A stretch of DNA of 64,000 nucleotides, from NCBI RefSeq assembly GCF_000755165.1, contig NC_025882.1:2351504-2415503 (forward strand). Direction: 5' to 3'. Below the pieces are notes generated by a model. The model was not told the DNA's origin, did no database searches, and saw nothing but the letters and a program-made list of their open reading frames with translations. The number at the start of each line of letters is the position of its first letter. The stretch's first letter is position 1. Made by a program: the position numbers and the translations under genes. The DNA comes from Leishmania panamensis. Taxonomy: Eukaryota > Euglenozoa > Kinetoplastea > Trypanosomatida > Trypanosomatidae. This document shows, one piece after another, positions 21,855-35,600 of the stretch.

Positions 21855-23631
21855 TCGCGCTAGACAAGCGAAACGAGAGAGCGGCAAAGGCGCACGCACA
21901 CACACACACGTCGCGAGAGAGATGCAACTGATGAGTGAGTGATCGATTGCGCTGATTAGTGGGTGGTTGCCGCAGCAGAAGAGAAAGAGAACTTCGATAT
22001 GTTCCTTAATTGGTGATATAAGTTGTTTTTTTCCTCTTTGTGTGTGTGTGTGCTGGGGTGTCCTGGGAAAGTAGCAAAGTGAAAGGAGTAAGCCAAAGCA
22101 CGAGAGAGGCGCACAACACCCTTCAAGCCCTGTACGTGCACTTCTTTTGATTTGTTTGCGTTCTTCTTGCCACGTACAGAATTGGCACGCACAAAAAGCC
22201 TGCCAAGCTTTAAAACGAGAGCCAGGCTAAATTACCTCTGAAGAAGTGAGCGCGGTTTCACACGCGTGTCTCTGTGTCTCGGTGTACACAGGGTATGTAT
22301 GCGCGTGATAAGCTTTGGTGCGCGCCGTGACTCGTGTGAATCGCTTCGTGGTGCCCGTATGACGGTGTACGTGACGGTGCACCGTAAGGGGCAGTAAGTG
22401 GAGAAGAAGCGGGAAGAAAAAGAAGCGGGTGAAACGAAACCGAAGCCATACAACCGGAGGCTGTAGAAGGGAAAGGAGGGGGGGGTAACCGTGCGTTTTG
22501 CGCGTACCAGAGTGACGAGGATGAGAGCAGAGAGTGTAGAAAGAGGGGAAAAGCCGAACACACACACACACACAGATGCTCACCCCTCCTCCAACGTTTG
22601 GCGTACTTGTATTTACCCTCGCGCGGTGGAAACAAGAGGGAAAGATACGAACAGGAGCGCCTTGTTGTTCTTCCCGGCGCTGAATACAGCCGGTAACGTA
22701 GATAGGAGAGAGAGGGAGAGGGAGTCTCCAGACGGCTCTGTGGGTAGTAGTTGTGGCAAGGCTAGTGGTTCGGTTTTGCGTCATGTTTCAAGCACACAGG
22801 GAAAAAGACGAACGGAAAGAGGGAAGACCAGGCAGCGGGGGGGGGGGGTGAAGGATGTATGTAGAAGAGGACCAAGAAATCGAATTCCTCGAAAAGAAAA
22901 TGGAAGTAAAATCAGTCGATCCACTTCACCCATCGCCCCGTACGTACGCGGCGCATAGCTCGACACAGGTGCGTTGAAAACGCGCCAAAAGCGCAACTGG
23001 CGACCACGCATGCCGCAATGTCGCTGTGGATGAGAGGAGCGAGGGGCAGGCGTGTCAGACCCGGGCGGGGGAGAAAGAATAAACTTGCGAGCAGTGCGGT
23101 CGATGGCACTTTAGCGTGTCATTCCATCTCGAAAATAGCAATGGGGAAAAAAAAGAAGCGAAAGGGAAGCGCACAAACGAAGGTTGTGACCCGCTGACTC
23201 TCCAAGAGACGAGGTGAGAGTACGACGGCAACGGCGATTGATAGCCATGCTGGCAGCATCGAAAACGGCTATCCCAGAGGAAGCCATCTGCAGACCCTGT
23301 TCACTGTCGCTAGTAAACATCGCAACACACGTACAAACCAAGGGAACACGAGAACTTCACGCTCGTATAACAGCGCTGTTCCTCGAGAAAATAACAACAG
23401 AAAAACGGTAACAAAGTGTAATGGGCACACAGGGGGAGAGAAATGGGGAAGAAAAGCGAGGACAAGTGAGAAGCCCATGTGAAGACAAGTATGGCTGCAC
23501 TAGAGTAAATCCCGTCACCTCTTTATCCTTCGCTGTCCTCTTTGCACCCTCTCTCTCTCACACATCTTCGTAGTCGCTGAAGGGAGAAAGAAGGAGGCAC
23601 ATACAAAGTGACCCACATTCGATGCCCCCTG
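21855..23631. other. Spacer between HECT ligase and PEX11-like gene
   Basis: No gene is supported. The part near 21900 has a CA repeat, and 22040-22050 has a GT run. The + strand at 22380-22760 is purine-rich with a CA run at 22559-22573, a likely region of splice signals for the PEX11-like mRNA. A run of about 10 G lies at 22838-22848. The rest should be the 3' UTR of the HECT ligase. Confidence 0.5.
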
Positions 23632-26600
23632 TCATTCCTCCTCGGAGTTGGGTAGCATGTTGATGTCCTGCTGGCCATCCTCGAGGGCAACGGAGAGCTG
23701 TGGACCCTCGTCCTCGTCCACAGCTCGGGCATTGAAGTCAGTGTCCATATCAGCACAGTTCTCGATACTGTAGTAGAGTTTCCGCTTCATCACCTCTAGC
23801 GTGCTGTAGTCTGGCACCTCAATAGCGAAGAAGCACGTCGCCGCACGTGGAAGAATCGTGTCGGCATCGGCCTGCGTGGTAAGGGGCAGAATACGTAGCT
23901 TCACTGGCATCCGATCGCGTCCCGACACAAAACGGAGAAAAAGTCGCCGCTGTAGCGGCGTGGCCTCTTCGAGCGCCTTCCATAACAACTGCACACGTCG
24001 ATCCTCACTTGTCAAGCCTTCGTAAGACGCCCCCTTACGCAGCTCCTCTGGCGTATAGTCCGCCTGCCCACACACGCGCAGCTCCAACTCCTCCGGAGTC
24101 AAGAGCAGCACGGCCACCTCCGGCACCACCGACAACAGTCCTTCTCGCATCCTGTGCAGCTGCAGGTCAAACTCGTGGAGCCGCGCCTGCAGCAACGCCT
24201 CGGCATACTCGTTGCTGCGTGCCAGCGTCACTCGCGTCTGCGCCCCTCCCTCAATCAGCTCCTTTGTCGAGTGGTCGCTCAGCTGCGTTACGAAGAACTC
24301 ATCACCGAAGACGTCTTCGAAGAGCTCCGTTTCGGTGCCCCCTGCCTCATCCCCGTCTGTCAGTGCCACAGGCGTGGATGCAGCACTGAGGGTGCGGAAC
24401 TCGCGAATGCACTGCACACAGATCGCATCGACTTGCTCCACCTCTGTCTCCGTGATGGGGTAGGCGCACAGGTAGCGCCACACTAGTGGCGGAAGAAACA
24501 AATCGAGCGGGTCCTCGCTCCGCAGCGCACCACCGACTAGCTTACCAATGAATACAAATGCCTCCAGGTCGTAGGAGGAACAGGCAGAAGCGGCCGGCAC
24601 GTACGCCTCACGGTGGCTTCCAGTGTTATGCACGTGATTTGCGGTGGGCACAAAGAACGGCAGACGGCCGGACATGAGCTCGCGGCACATCTCGCTCAGG
24701 TGCTCGCGAAAAGGACCGCCCGCGTCCTCGGCACCCTCGCCAAGGAAAACAGTGCTCCAGAAACGCTGGTGGGTCTGAAAAACGCGTGACGAGTGGGAGC
24801 CTAGCAGGGCGAAGGTTTGACCAAACACCGAAGACTTGATCGACTGCCTCTCCGTGTGCGCCTTGGCACGGTTAATGCAGATGCGGTACTGCTCTGAGCG
24901 CACTGAGGATACGCTGAGCAAGCTCTCAACAAGCTTCCGCCGCACAGAGCGGAATAGCAGCGTGCGCAGCGATAAAAACAAAAGCGTCATGAGTGTCGGG
25001 TGAGCTGTGTTGAGAGCCAAAAATGGAAGAAGGGCGTTGACAACTTTGCTGACGGCTCGCAGCACCTTGAATATGCCCCACGAGCGCTCCGCTACCGTAG
25101 CAGCGCTGACCCCGCCGCTGCCATGGTCAGGGTACGCGAAGGTGGCGAGATAGTGTGCCAGCTCCTCCTCGGCGTTCTTCGTGAACGACTGCGTGACGTC
25201 GCTTGAGAAGTTGTCGATGGCGTGGACGACGAGACGATATGGAAGCAAGTTCTTCTCAAACGCATCCATGGACCACAACCGTGCTGTTTCTATCGGTGCA
25301 GTGGCGAGAATACGCGGAGCAGGAGAAGCTCTGCCGACACTCACCGCCGTAGTCACACTACCGCCCATTGTGGGGTGAACGCCGCGGAGCACTCGCCACG
25401 CTTCCTGCATCGCTGCCATGCGCTGCTGCGTACTCGCTGCCGAGGCGTTGTTATAGAACGTGTCCATCCGCTCATTCCACGAATCCGGCACCCCAAGGGG
25501 ATTGAAGCCCTCCGGCTTGTATTTGAACGGCAAGGAGCCGAAGTTGAAGCTCACAGCACCACCAGAGCGGAGTGACACCGCCGGGACGTAATAGAGCCCC
25601 TGTGGGACATCGTGAAAGGTGCACGTCTCCGTCAGCGGCGACTCGGACTCGAGGGCGGATGTGCCGGTGATGGGACGGCCGTTCAGGAAAAAACTCAGCT
25701 CGCCGTGGGTCATGTCCACTGCACAGCCCACCACATCGCCGGTAGCCCACCGCCGCGGCATGCTCACCAGTTCCGGTACACCGAGATGCCACATGACACG
25801 CCGAAACAGGTCAACCGACCAGGACGTAGAGGAGTCTCCAACCCCGTGGCCGTTGCCGTGAGGCGCCTCGCCCCTCTGCATCCACCCGATCTGCATCAGA
25901 CCCTGGGTCTTCAAGGTCACCTCAAAGTACCACGCACCGGCCCCTACTGCGCAGTCCCCCGTCACAGTCTCGAAATCAAGTCCCGTGTTCTTCACGTCTT
26001 CCATGTCCACCTGCACGTTCGCAGAGGCCTGCACTGACACGTGCGCCGGGCCCACCCGCTCCGTGCAACCGGCAAATGGGTCCGCCTCCTCGTAATAAAA
26101 TGGCGGCAGGGGATAGCGGCCACCAGTGAGAAGGTGAGCAGCAATGTCCTGCAGTGAGCGCATCTGGTTGTATGGGAACATCGTGCCCAGGGAGAGGTTA
26201 GCTGGGTCCAACGGCAAACAGCCGGACGGTACCTCGTGCTCGAAGTAGGCCGCCCCGAAATTGAGTGACACCGAGTCCGCCTGCCTCATCGACACATACG
26301 GGTAGTAGGCAACTGGTGCGGAGCTGCGCGCAAGCGCGCGGTGCCTGGGGTGTCGATGACTGCTGTGGGCGGTGCCACCACCCTCGGGACGCTCCTCCGC
26401 TACGCTGGAAGGATCCATCTCCTCGTCGCTGCTGTCGATCGCGAATGCCGTCGAAGGAAATGAGGAGGGGTTCGCAACAGCGGCGCCTTCGATGGAGGCA
26501 GCCTCTGGTCCAAAGGTAAAGCTCACCGCCTGGACCCCATTCACGAGGATCGTGCACCGCTGCTCTGGTATGTCAATGACGATACCCAGATAGTCCCTGC

Positions 26601-29600
26601 TGAACCACAGCGGTGCGCTTCGCGAGCTCGGCGGTAAAGAGAACTGTTGTTGCTGCTCCGCCGAGTGAAACGTACCAGTGCAGCCATTGAAAGTGACCGG
26701 CTCACGCTCCTGCATTGCAGCGCTTGTCGGCGGCAACGGTGTCTCCTGGCCACCAAAAGCAGTGAATGGGATAGGCAGCACACCAACTGAAAGGTCGCCC
26801 GTCCCGCCGATTCGCAGTTCGTAGTACCATCGACCTGCAGTGAGAGGCACTCCAGCCACCACCGAACCACCAGTGCCCTCACTCCGCAGAATGCACACCC
26901 CGTCGCTGTTCCATTCGAGCGAGAGAGACTGCGGGTTGCAAACCTTCTGAATGCTCACCCGGTCGGCGGCAGTGTCTCGCTGACGGTACAGCTGCAGCTG
27001 CTCTTGTCGGTGACGCAGAAAATCCGTAGTGGCCCCGCTTTCCTCTACGCTGGCGTCCGTCAGCGGTGGTGCACTCTGGGCGGTGGTCCTATCAAGCGCA
27101 CCAGAACCTTTGTTTGACTGGGCGCCCTCCTGCACTCGCGGCGTTCGCGCGGCCTCCCAGCACTGGTCTACATCCCGCTGCATAACGTAGGTCTCCATGC
27201 TCATCTGAATAAAGCGGCCGAGCACACGCTGCGTAGGGAGACGGCGGCGGTAGTGGCGCAGTGCCATGCGGCGAACGTCGTGCAGGAGCAACGGCAACGA
27301 CAGCGGTGGTGGGGTTGTACGGAAGCGCTGACTGAACAAGAGCAGGTGGTTGAGGCAAGAGAAAGCAAGAAGTCGCGTTTTACTAGTATTACGCTGCGCC
27401 ACGGTCTGCAGAGCCTTGAGACACTCCACCGACCAAACGCACGCCACTGCCGAGCTGGCCGGAGAGTCAAGTGTGAGAAAGGCGGAGAGTGCGCTTTGAA
27501 AGAGACGCATCGCCCGCAGCTGCGGTTGGTAATCGTGAACGACAGCGATACGATGGCCCCAGTTGAATGACTCCGCTGCCGATCGCACTGCCAGGAAGAA
27601 CTGCGGCAAGCACACCTCAAACGAGGAGAGCGCTGTGCTGCAGAACTCGGATAGCATCGATCCCAGCGTTCGGTCAGCAGAGACGGTTACAATTCTCCAG
27701 CTGGCCACGCTACGCTCATCCAAGAACACAGCGTAGGAGCGCTGGCCTGGCATCTGCACCCTGTACACATTCGAGGCAAACGGCCGCTGAGGGTGAGCCG
27801 ATTCAAATATGCGAGTGTGCGGCGACCGCTGAGCAATGCGGAGCAACTCCGTCAGTAACGCATTCCCCATATCCCACATTGCCTTCACTTTCGCAGCATT
27901 CTCGGTACGGCCGCGGCTCACGCGACACAGAGACGCCCACATCTCATCTAGCAGTGTCGTCATATTCTTGCCCGATGTCGACACAGCCCAGTGTGCCAGC
28001 CGTGCTACGCAGACGTCATCTTTGAGGGCATGCATGATGTGCTGATCCGACTCAGACAAGCCCTCAGAGGACTTTACCACGCGACACAGTGCATGAGCCA
28101 ATATGTGAGCACTGTAGAAAGCTGCCAGTTGGCGATGGCAGCTTGAGCAAATGCTGAGCAGCTGCTCACGAGACTGGGAACGCTTCCTGTACCACAGTAC
28201 AGGCTGCTGTGATGGCAGCGGCTCACTAAGCACGCGAAGGTCAGTCTCCTCCGACTCGCTACCGAAGTCCAGTTCCTGCGCGAACGCCTCGTGGACCTGG
28301 CTGTGGCAAACGGCTGCCTCTTCGGACTTGTCAAAGTAGCCCACGTCCCCCTCCGTCCAGATGTCCAGCACAACAGCTGCGAGAGCTTTCGCCGCGTTCT
28401 CGACGCCGGTTCGTGTCGTCTTCAGCAGCAGCGCTACGTGCGACTCCAAAAACAACGACAAGGACGAGTTCAGGCGCCGCAGCTGGTCCACCATAGCCGG
28501 CCGCAAGGCGAGTTCGTAGACCCGAAAGTTCTTGATGTCGCCGACGAAGGCGCTGGAGCTGAGTTGCTGAGGAATGCCACCGAGTCGCAGCTCCTCCTGC
28601 AAAAGAGAGCCGCCGCCAGTCTTCATCGACCGGGTGTCGAGCAGCAGCCCACCACGGAAAAGAGAGAGGGTAGTGCCAGATTGCACAAAGGTCACGTGAA
28701 TCCACCTGCTGAGGTCGGCTTCAGACAAGGCGAAGGTGCAAATGGTTGCTGGGTCGGCGGGGTCGAGCTCCGATTCGCCGCCAGGTAGACAGGGAAGCCA
28801 CCCAAACTCCAAATTACCCTTCGTAATGCGGGCCACCATTTCCAGCGCTGTCGCAGCAGAGCCGCCGCGCAGCATCTGTGCAAAGAGAATTTGATGTCGC
28901 TCGATGTTTGTCATGCGCAGTGCAAGATCCACCGTGAAACTCAGTCCCACTGGAGCAGCCGCCACCAGGCGCACGCACCCCCCATTGAAGTGAATCGTGT
29001 CGAACATCTCTCGCTCGGCTGGCACAAATAGAGCATCTGGCGTAGAGGACGCCGAAAGTCGAGACCCCATCTGAGTGAAGGCGGTGATGGAAAGCCGGGG
29101 CGGCCCTGCGTCTTCATCGCCAATGCCTTCCTCCTCGTCGATGCCATCCAACCCCTGCGGGGGGTACGGGGAGCGTGTGCCGAGCTCCGAGTCGTCCTCC
29201 TCCTCCGCCGCCTCACTACCCTCGTCATCCTCATCCTCGTAGGTTATATCAGGATCGTCGTGGGCTTGGCCTAGCAGAGGGCAGTGGAGAACAGGGTCGA
29301 GAGCTGCAAAGGTCCGCAGCCGCATCGACGAAGAAGGGAGCGTAGGGGAAGCGACGCTGTTGCCAACCCACATGTGGCTGCGCCTTGCGTTCCCTCGTGA
29401 CCCCAGCCGCTCCTTTTCGCCGCTGCCAACCCAATTTCCACGGTCTGTCCGAATCGCGCTGAGCGTGTTTCGGGGAAGCCCGCGACGCTGTCGGCACTGG
29501 AGCAGACCCCACAAGCTCAACACGAGCTCTAGCCGAACCTGATCCACGTTAGACGTGACATCGTCGGCCATCTCAGTCAGCATCGAGAGAGAGTCAATCA

Positions 29601-32600
29601 GCTCTGGCGGCACCGACACGACGTGGCGTTCCACGCAGCGAAGCAGTACACAGGATAACTGAGCGACAAGACACACATCTTCACTCGACCGCGTCGCTGA
29701 CGTCACCGCTAGAAACCACGCTTGCGCCAGCTGCGTCACCGCCTTGGCGAGCTCTAGGTGGGCCGTGTCTCCCTTGATTGGAAAGGTGTCATTGGGAGGC
29801 TCGTCCCCGCGCAGGGTGGCGTGCACAAAGCGCAGGGGGAGCCTCTTGATGACGCGCGTAGTCATAGTGGACTGCATGGTTGTTGCTGCCCCCGTCTTTG
29901 ACGCGTCGCCTGCTTGCACCTCCAGAACTTCACACATCTCCTCCGACCACGAGGCTTGCAGGAGTAGCACGGGAGCGATGGTGTGCGCGTCGAGATGTGC
30001 CATAACAATATCACCCGGCACAGCCAGCCTGGGCATACCACCAAGAATGGCGAGGCTGAGCACAATATCACGCATGCTGGTTTTGCCGCCTCCACCTTTT
30101 CCCTGATCGCCTTTAGGAATCTGCAGGCCAGCGCTCAGCGTGTACTGAAGCCACGACTGTAACGCCGTTTGCCAGGCGTGATGGCTACGCTCGTCGTGGT
30201 CGTTGTTGAGGTGTTGCAGCAGCGACAATGCGAGCCAGTGTGCCGTGTCGCAGGAAGTTATCATGCTCACGGGTGCGTTGCCTTCCAGCATATGTCGAGT
30301 CTCGGAGGCAGACATGCAGGTGTCGCCAGTGGTAATGATGCAACTTGCCAGATGAAGGAGCACGTGAAGAAAGTTCGGCAGCGAGGGAGGAGTTGGCGAG
30401 GCAGTTGCAGCACTGGACGGCCCGGCGCGCGCCGCACACGAGGTCGGTGTTTTGGCACTCGCCGCATCCTCCTTTCTTGGATCAACTGCCGGAGCGGCAG
30501 CGAGAGCAACTGTCGGCGGTGTTAGATACATAGTGTAGTACCACGCCATCAGAAGCGCCGTCACCGCCTCGCTCTCCTCCGCGCTGAAGAGAACGACACG
30601 TGAAGTGGTCAAGAGCCACTGCGTCACCATCTTCGCAAGCAGCGCTGCAATGCGGCTGGTGTAACGGGCAATGACATCTTCTGGCACGCCCCGGAGAAGT
30701 TTGCACAGCAGTGTCAGATGACCGAGTAAAGTCGTCACATACCGGGCTGGAAGCGGCAGTTGTGAAAGGGGCACCTCTGCCGAGGGAGCCAAGGCGCCCA
30801 CAAGGGCATCGAGGCAGCTCCCTACCGTTTCCGCAAGCTCTGACATCGAAGTGGGTGCAATGAAGACGACCTGGGATGCAGCTTCACACATCACCGTCGC
30901 TGCGCGCATAGATAAGAGGCGAAACGCATCCCATCCGTCCCACGAAACTTCCAACTCCAAACGCGGACCCAAGTGGCGCGCACCAGAAGCGAGTTCCGCT
31001 GGTGACACCACGCGCAACACACCTGGGGCAGCTTTTTCAGGCCCGCTCTGGTAAACAAATGGACGCGCCCCAAAGTTCACGAGCACACAGCCTTTTCCCT
31101 TCATGCCTATGAGTGGGCTGAGCTGCTCCGATGTCACCATGGCCTTGACGGAGTAGACAGACTTGCCGTTTCGGGTCCAGAAAATGTCACCCGTCTCGCG
31201 GTCCCAACCGCAGCCAACAACGTCACCCATGCCGAAGGTGGAGCCGATCGCACGCACATTGCGGTTGGTGTACACGGCTCCTTCAAGTCCATCGTACGCG
31301 AACGAGTCTGCGTCCCAGCCTGGCATCTGCGAGAGAGTGTAGTCCGCTGGCCCTAAACCAACACTCACGTACCCGCCCTGGTAGAGATCCACCACATGAA
31401 CCTCGTAGTAGTACGACGCGGCTTCCTTGCGTACCGACTTTATCCAGCTGCATGGAGCGACGCAGCTGCCGCGGCCGCCGGAGGAATGCAGCGTCAGACC
31501 AGCAGCCCCGACAGTGATGGTGGAGGCGCACCCAGCCGAAGAGAGCTTCATGGACCGCAGTGCCCACGGCAAAGAGCCGTTCACTCGCTCATACAGCAGC
31601 TCTGGGGACCCGTCTAAGGTCCAGAGACGGCGCATTACCTCGGCGGAGGCGCTGGTGGCTCGCAGCTTGCGAAGATCCGTGCGGCGAAAGGGGCAAGAAA
31701 AAAGGGCTGCCAATAGAAGTACCCACGGCTGCCTCTGCTTCACCACTTCCTGGTACGCCTTCATAGCCGCCTCAAGCAGTAAGAAAAAGGCGCCTTGCAG
31801 TCGAGTGTGCTGCTCCATCGAGCATCCGTCGACGCCGTCAGCGTAGTGCCAGCCGCACAGGGTCCGTGCGATCACAGGGTGCAACACACGCGCCAGTAGT
31901 GCACTGTGCCGCGCTTCCTCAGTGAGCTGCCACAGAAGCTGAAGGCCAACAAGACGATACTGCGCCTTTTTCGATCGCCACGCCACGGCGTCCTTCATCT
32001 CTGACGTGCTCACCTCACTTTGGAAACAAGCAATGATCTCAGCGCCGACATTCAGGTCCGCCACTTCCTCGCGTGACGACATGAGCGCCTTTAGTTGCCG
32101 CATCGCCTTCCAGTTCTTGAAGAGCCGCCGCCACCGCTGCCGCTGGGTCGCTTGTGCAGCATGCGGGCTAGGGGTGCTGCAGGCGCGAGTCCTCGATGAG
32201 GAAGAGGAAAGAGTCCCTCCCACCTGTCCTGCGTCGACCTCGTCGTCTCCCACCTCGATGATCGGCTCGAACAACGCCAGAAACACAGCACGCTCCCGCA
32301 TCTTTGCCACGTACTCCTTCGACTCCTGCCGCTTTGACAGGCACCACGGCCGCAATTTGAGTACCAGCTGGAAAGCAGGGAGAAGGCTCTCGGGTGTGGC
32401 CTCACGTAGCGCCTGCGTCGGCAGCAGCAGTGCACAAAAGGCAGCCATTAACTGTCGCTCAGCTTCGCGCAGCTGTTCATCACGTACTATACGCAAGGCT
32501 GAGACGTCCCTCATCTGCAGCTCCTCAAACACTCGACTGAGTATGCCAACGCCACCTTGAAGATTCTTGATGAGGACGTCACGCTCTGTGTTCAGCCGGC

Positions 32601-35600
32601 GCTGACCGTTACACAGCACACTCATGTACGACGGTCTAGGCGACGCCGAAGCTGCTTGCAACCCACCCCAGGCTGTAGAAGCCGCCGCCACCGACGCTGA
32701 CACTACGTCATGCGAGGAGGGGAGGGGGTTGAGCAACGTGCATCCTAGCTGGGCTAGCGAGTAGGTGAGAGCAACGCACAGACGCGAGGCCCAGCGTTTC
32801 GCCTCTTCACCGGCAAAGCGGTCAATGAGCATGAGGAGGGATTCTCGGCACCTTTGAAGCGACGCCGAACAAGCAGCGAGGGCGGATGTCGGGAGCAGTG
32901 GCAGGGACACAGCGAACGAGGCAAGCAGCGCTCCTATTGGGCTGAGCTGCAGGCACTTGAGAAACGTAGCCTCCGCGTCGGGAAGCTGGCGCAACGCCGT
33001 CGACACTGCGTCAATCATTTTTTCGCAGCAACGCAGGAGCGCGGTGCTGTATGCGCACTGCAACGTCTCCAGCCGCTCCGCATTCCCGTCCATGCCACAG
33101 CCCGACAGCAGCACCTCCGCCAAAACTTCCAAGCAGTGGCTTGTCCGCAGCAGGCCGTCGACGCTCTTCACGCGCAGCGAGCGGTTCACTTGGTACATGG
33201 CCTCCTGATACAGGGCAGAAAATAGAGAGGACAACTGGCTGGCGGGCTGTGAGGAGAGCAGGTCGCAGCACGTATGCAGAGAGCTGTAGAGCGTCAGCAA
33301 GCAGCAGTAAACCGTCTCTGCCGCAGACCCTCGGGGCTTGCCTGATTGTTCCTCTAGGAACAGCAGCCGGCTGCCCCCTTTCAGGAAACACTGGCAACAG
33401 GATCGAAGGAGTGCCAAGGAAGACGGAGCGTACAAACAACTGCAGCGAAGTGCAAACAGTATGACGGATTCGCGCAGCTGCGATGTCTCCAAGGACATCA
33501 CAGAGCCATCCGTCTCCTCGCCATCTGTCACTGCCCGCAACAGCTGATCCACTGAGTCGTAGCATCCACCTACGCGAAGAGCGAAGTCAACCGGTGAGCT
33601 ATACAGCCGAGCGAGTAGGTTCACCTGAAGCAGAGTACAGGTCTGGTGCACCAGATCGAAGTCGCGCTGTGAAGTCGGTACCGAGGACGCCTGCTGGGCC
33701 ACCCGAAGCAGTAGGGTTAGCACCGCATCGTCGGGGTCGAGTACAAAAGGTGGAACTACTGCGGCCCAGGCAGATTGATCCGTCAGGTACTGCACGGCCC
33801 TCAGAATCCGCTGGGCGTGTGCGGTGCTGCGCTCTAGAACCGCTTTTCCGCACTGCCACGCAGTCGTGTACGGTGCGTATGGAGCTGCTTCGCTGTGGCC
33901 CGCATACGCCCACATCTCCCACAGAAGCACCTGCGGCACTGCGCTGGTGGTGGTAGCAGCAGCGGTTGCACCGCTCAAGGGCGTCGCAACCGCGCAGCAA
34001 CACAGAGACTTGCGTGCGAGGTCCGCAGAGACGCCTTTTACACACCAAGAGAGCGGCAGCTCGACGCTGCGCTGCGCTACAAGACACCGCCGATCACGAG
34101 CGTAGTCGAACACGCACAGTGTGTGATCAGAGCGCACGCCGGCGATGGTGTACGACTCCTGCGATGCCGCGAAGAACACCTCATCTGCCTCCTCGATCCA
34201 GGCCTGTGGCACAAAATCAAGCACCTGCCGGCTGTCAAGGGAATCCTCCAGAACTGGAAACGAATCCACCGCGCACCAGTATGGCTCTCCGTAGGGTAAG
34301 AGAGCGTGCTCGTGGTGCGCTGTGTAGTCCATGATCACATTACCGTATCCTTCGTTGAGTGGGAAGTACGCACAGAGGCCGTCCTCGTTGCCAAACAGCG
34401 GACGCCGCGCGTCTCGCGCGAGCTCCGCGGCGGTGCGGGTGTGCTGCCAAACGCGCACCTCTGCTGCGAACCCAATAAAACTCTTGCCCACGACACACTT
34501 GGCGTGGGCGATGGCATTGGGTGAAACAAGAGCTGGCTGCCGACTGACCAGCTCGTGATCGAGCCACAGCTCCCACGCCGCTCCATTGAAGTTGAGAGCG
34601 ACATGCCACCAGCGTTCCAGCACGGAGAGCTTGCCGGCAGAGTTGTACATTGCAAAAGACGATCCCAAGCGCGGTGTGCGAGCACCACCGCGCCACCGAA
34701 CCCCGTCGCCGACAGGCTCCAGCCCGAGAAGTACCTCATCCACACTCTTGTCACCGATGGAAAAGAAAATCTGGTCTTTTGCCACGCTGCGCGGAAACAC
34801 CCACATCTCAATGCAGAACGGGTGAAATTTATCTTTGAGAGTCACACGCCCCGCTGAGACGAAAACGGACTTGGTGAAGTGGAAAGCAGCGCGACGATGC
34901 AACGCCGCATTGAAGGATGGGCTGCGCAAAAGAGGGGCAAACTCCATCGTCCCCGCAGTGCCGAGGAGTGCATCCAGAGAGATCTCACCCACGTAGAGAC
35001 AGCCGCGTGTGCGCTGCAGGGGATGAGAGGAAACAAGACAGCATAGCGCATTCCTCTCCGCTACACAGAAGCGGAAGCGCACCTCCGCCAGCGAGAGGCC
35101 AGTTGTGCGCAACGCTAGACGGCCATGACACTCCTCATCAGGACCTTCTCGGTGAACAGAAAAGTGCCAGAAGTGCTCATCTCGCCCGAGAGCTCGAATG
35201 CACAGAGCGACACCTTCGCTGGGGTATAAAACAACATCCCCGCGCAGTCCTGGAAGCTGCTGCACGCTGCGCTGCATGAGGCGAGTGCCCATCGTTCCCA
35301 AGGCTTCGTAGCGAGCAACGTGCGTGTCACCCAGAAGGAGAAAAGTACGGCCGTGCGCCGAGCATTGCAACGAATCCTTCGGCTGGAACTGAGCGGGCAG
35401 CACAAGGGTTTTCACAAGAAAATCAGACATCGTCGCCGTCGAGACGCTGACGCACTGCGACGATGTCTTGGCCGGAAACACGGCAGGGTCTAGAGTACGA
35501 AGAGCGGAAGGAGCCACTAAGCACTTCAGTAACAAGGACAGGCGACCGCTGCGCAGCGCCAAACCGAGCTTCGTACGCGCGACAGCCATGCGCAATTGAT

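Noticed and set aside
22227..22784. Minus-strand frame of 185 residues
   Set aside because: Translation of purine/pyrimidine-biased spacer with CA repeats; no domain.
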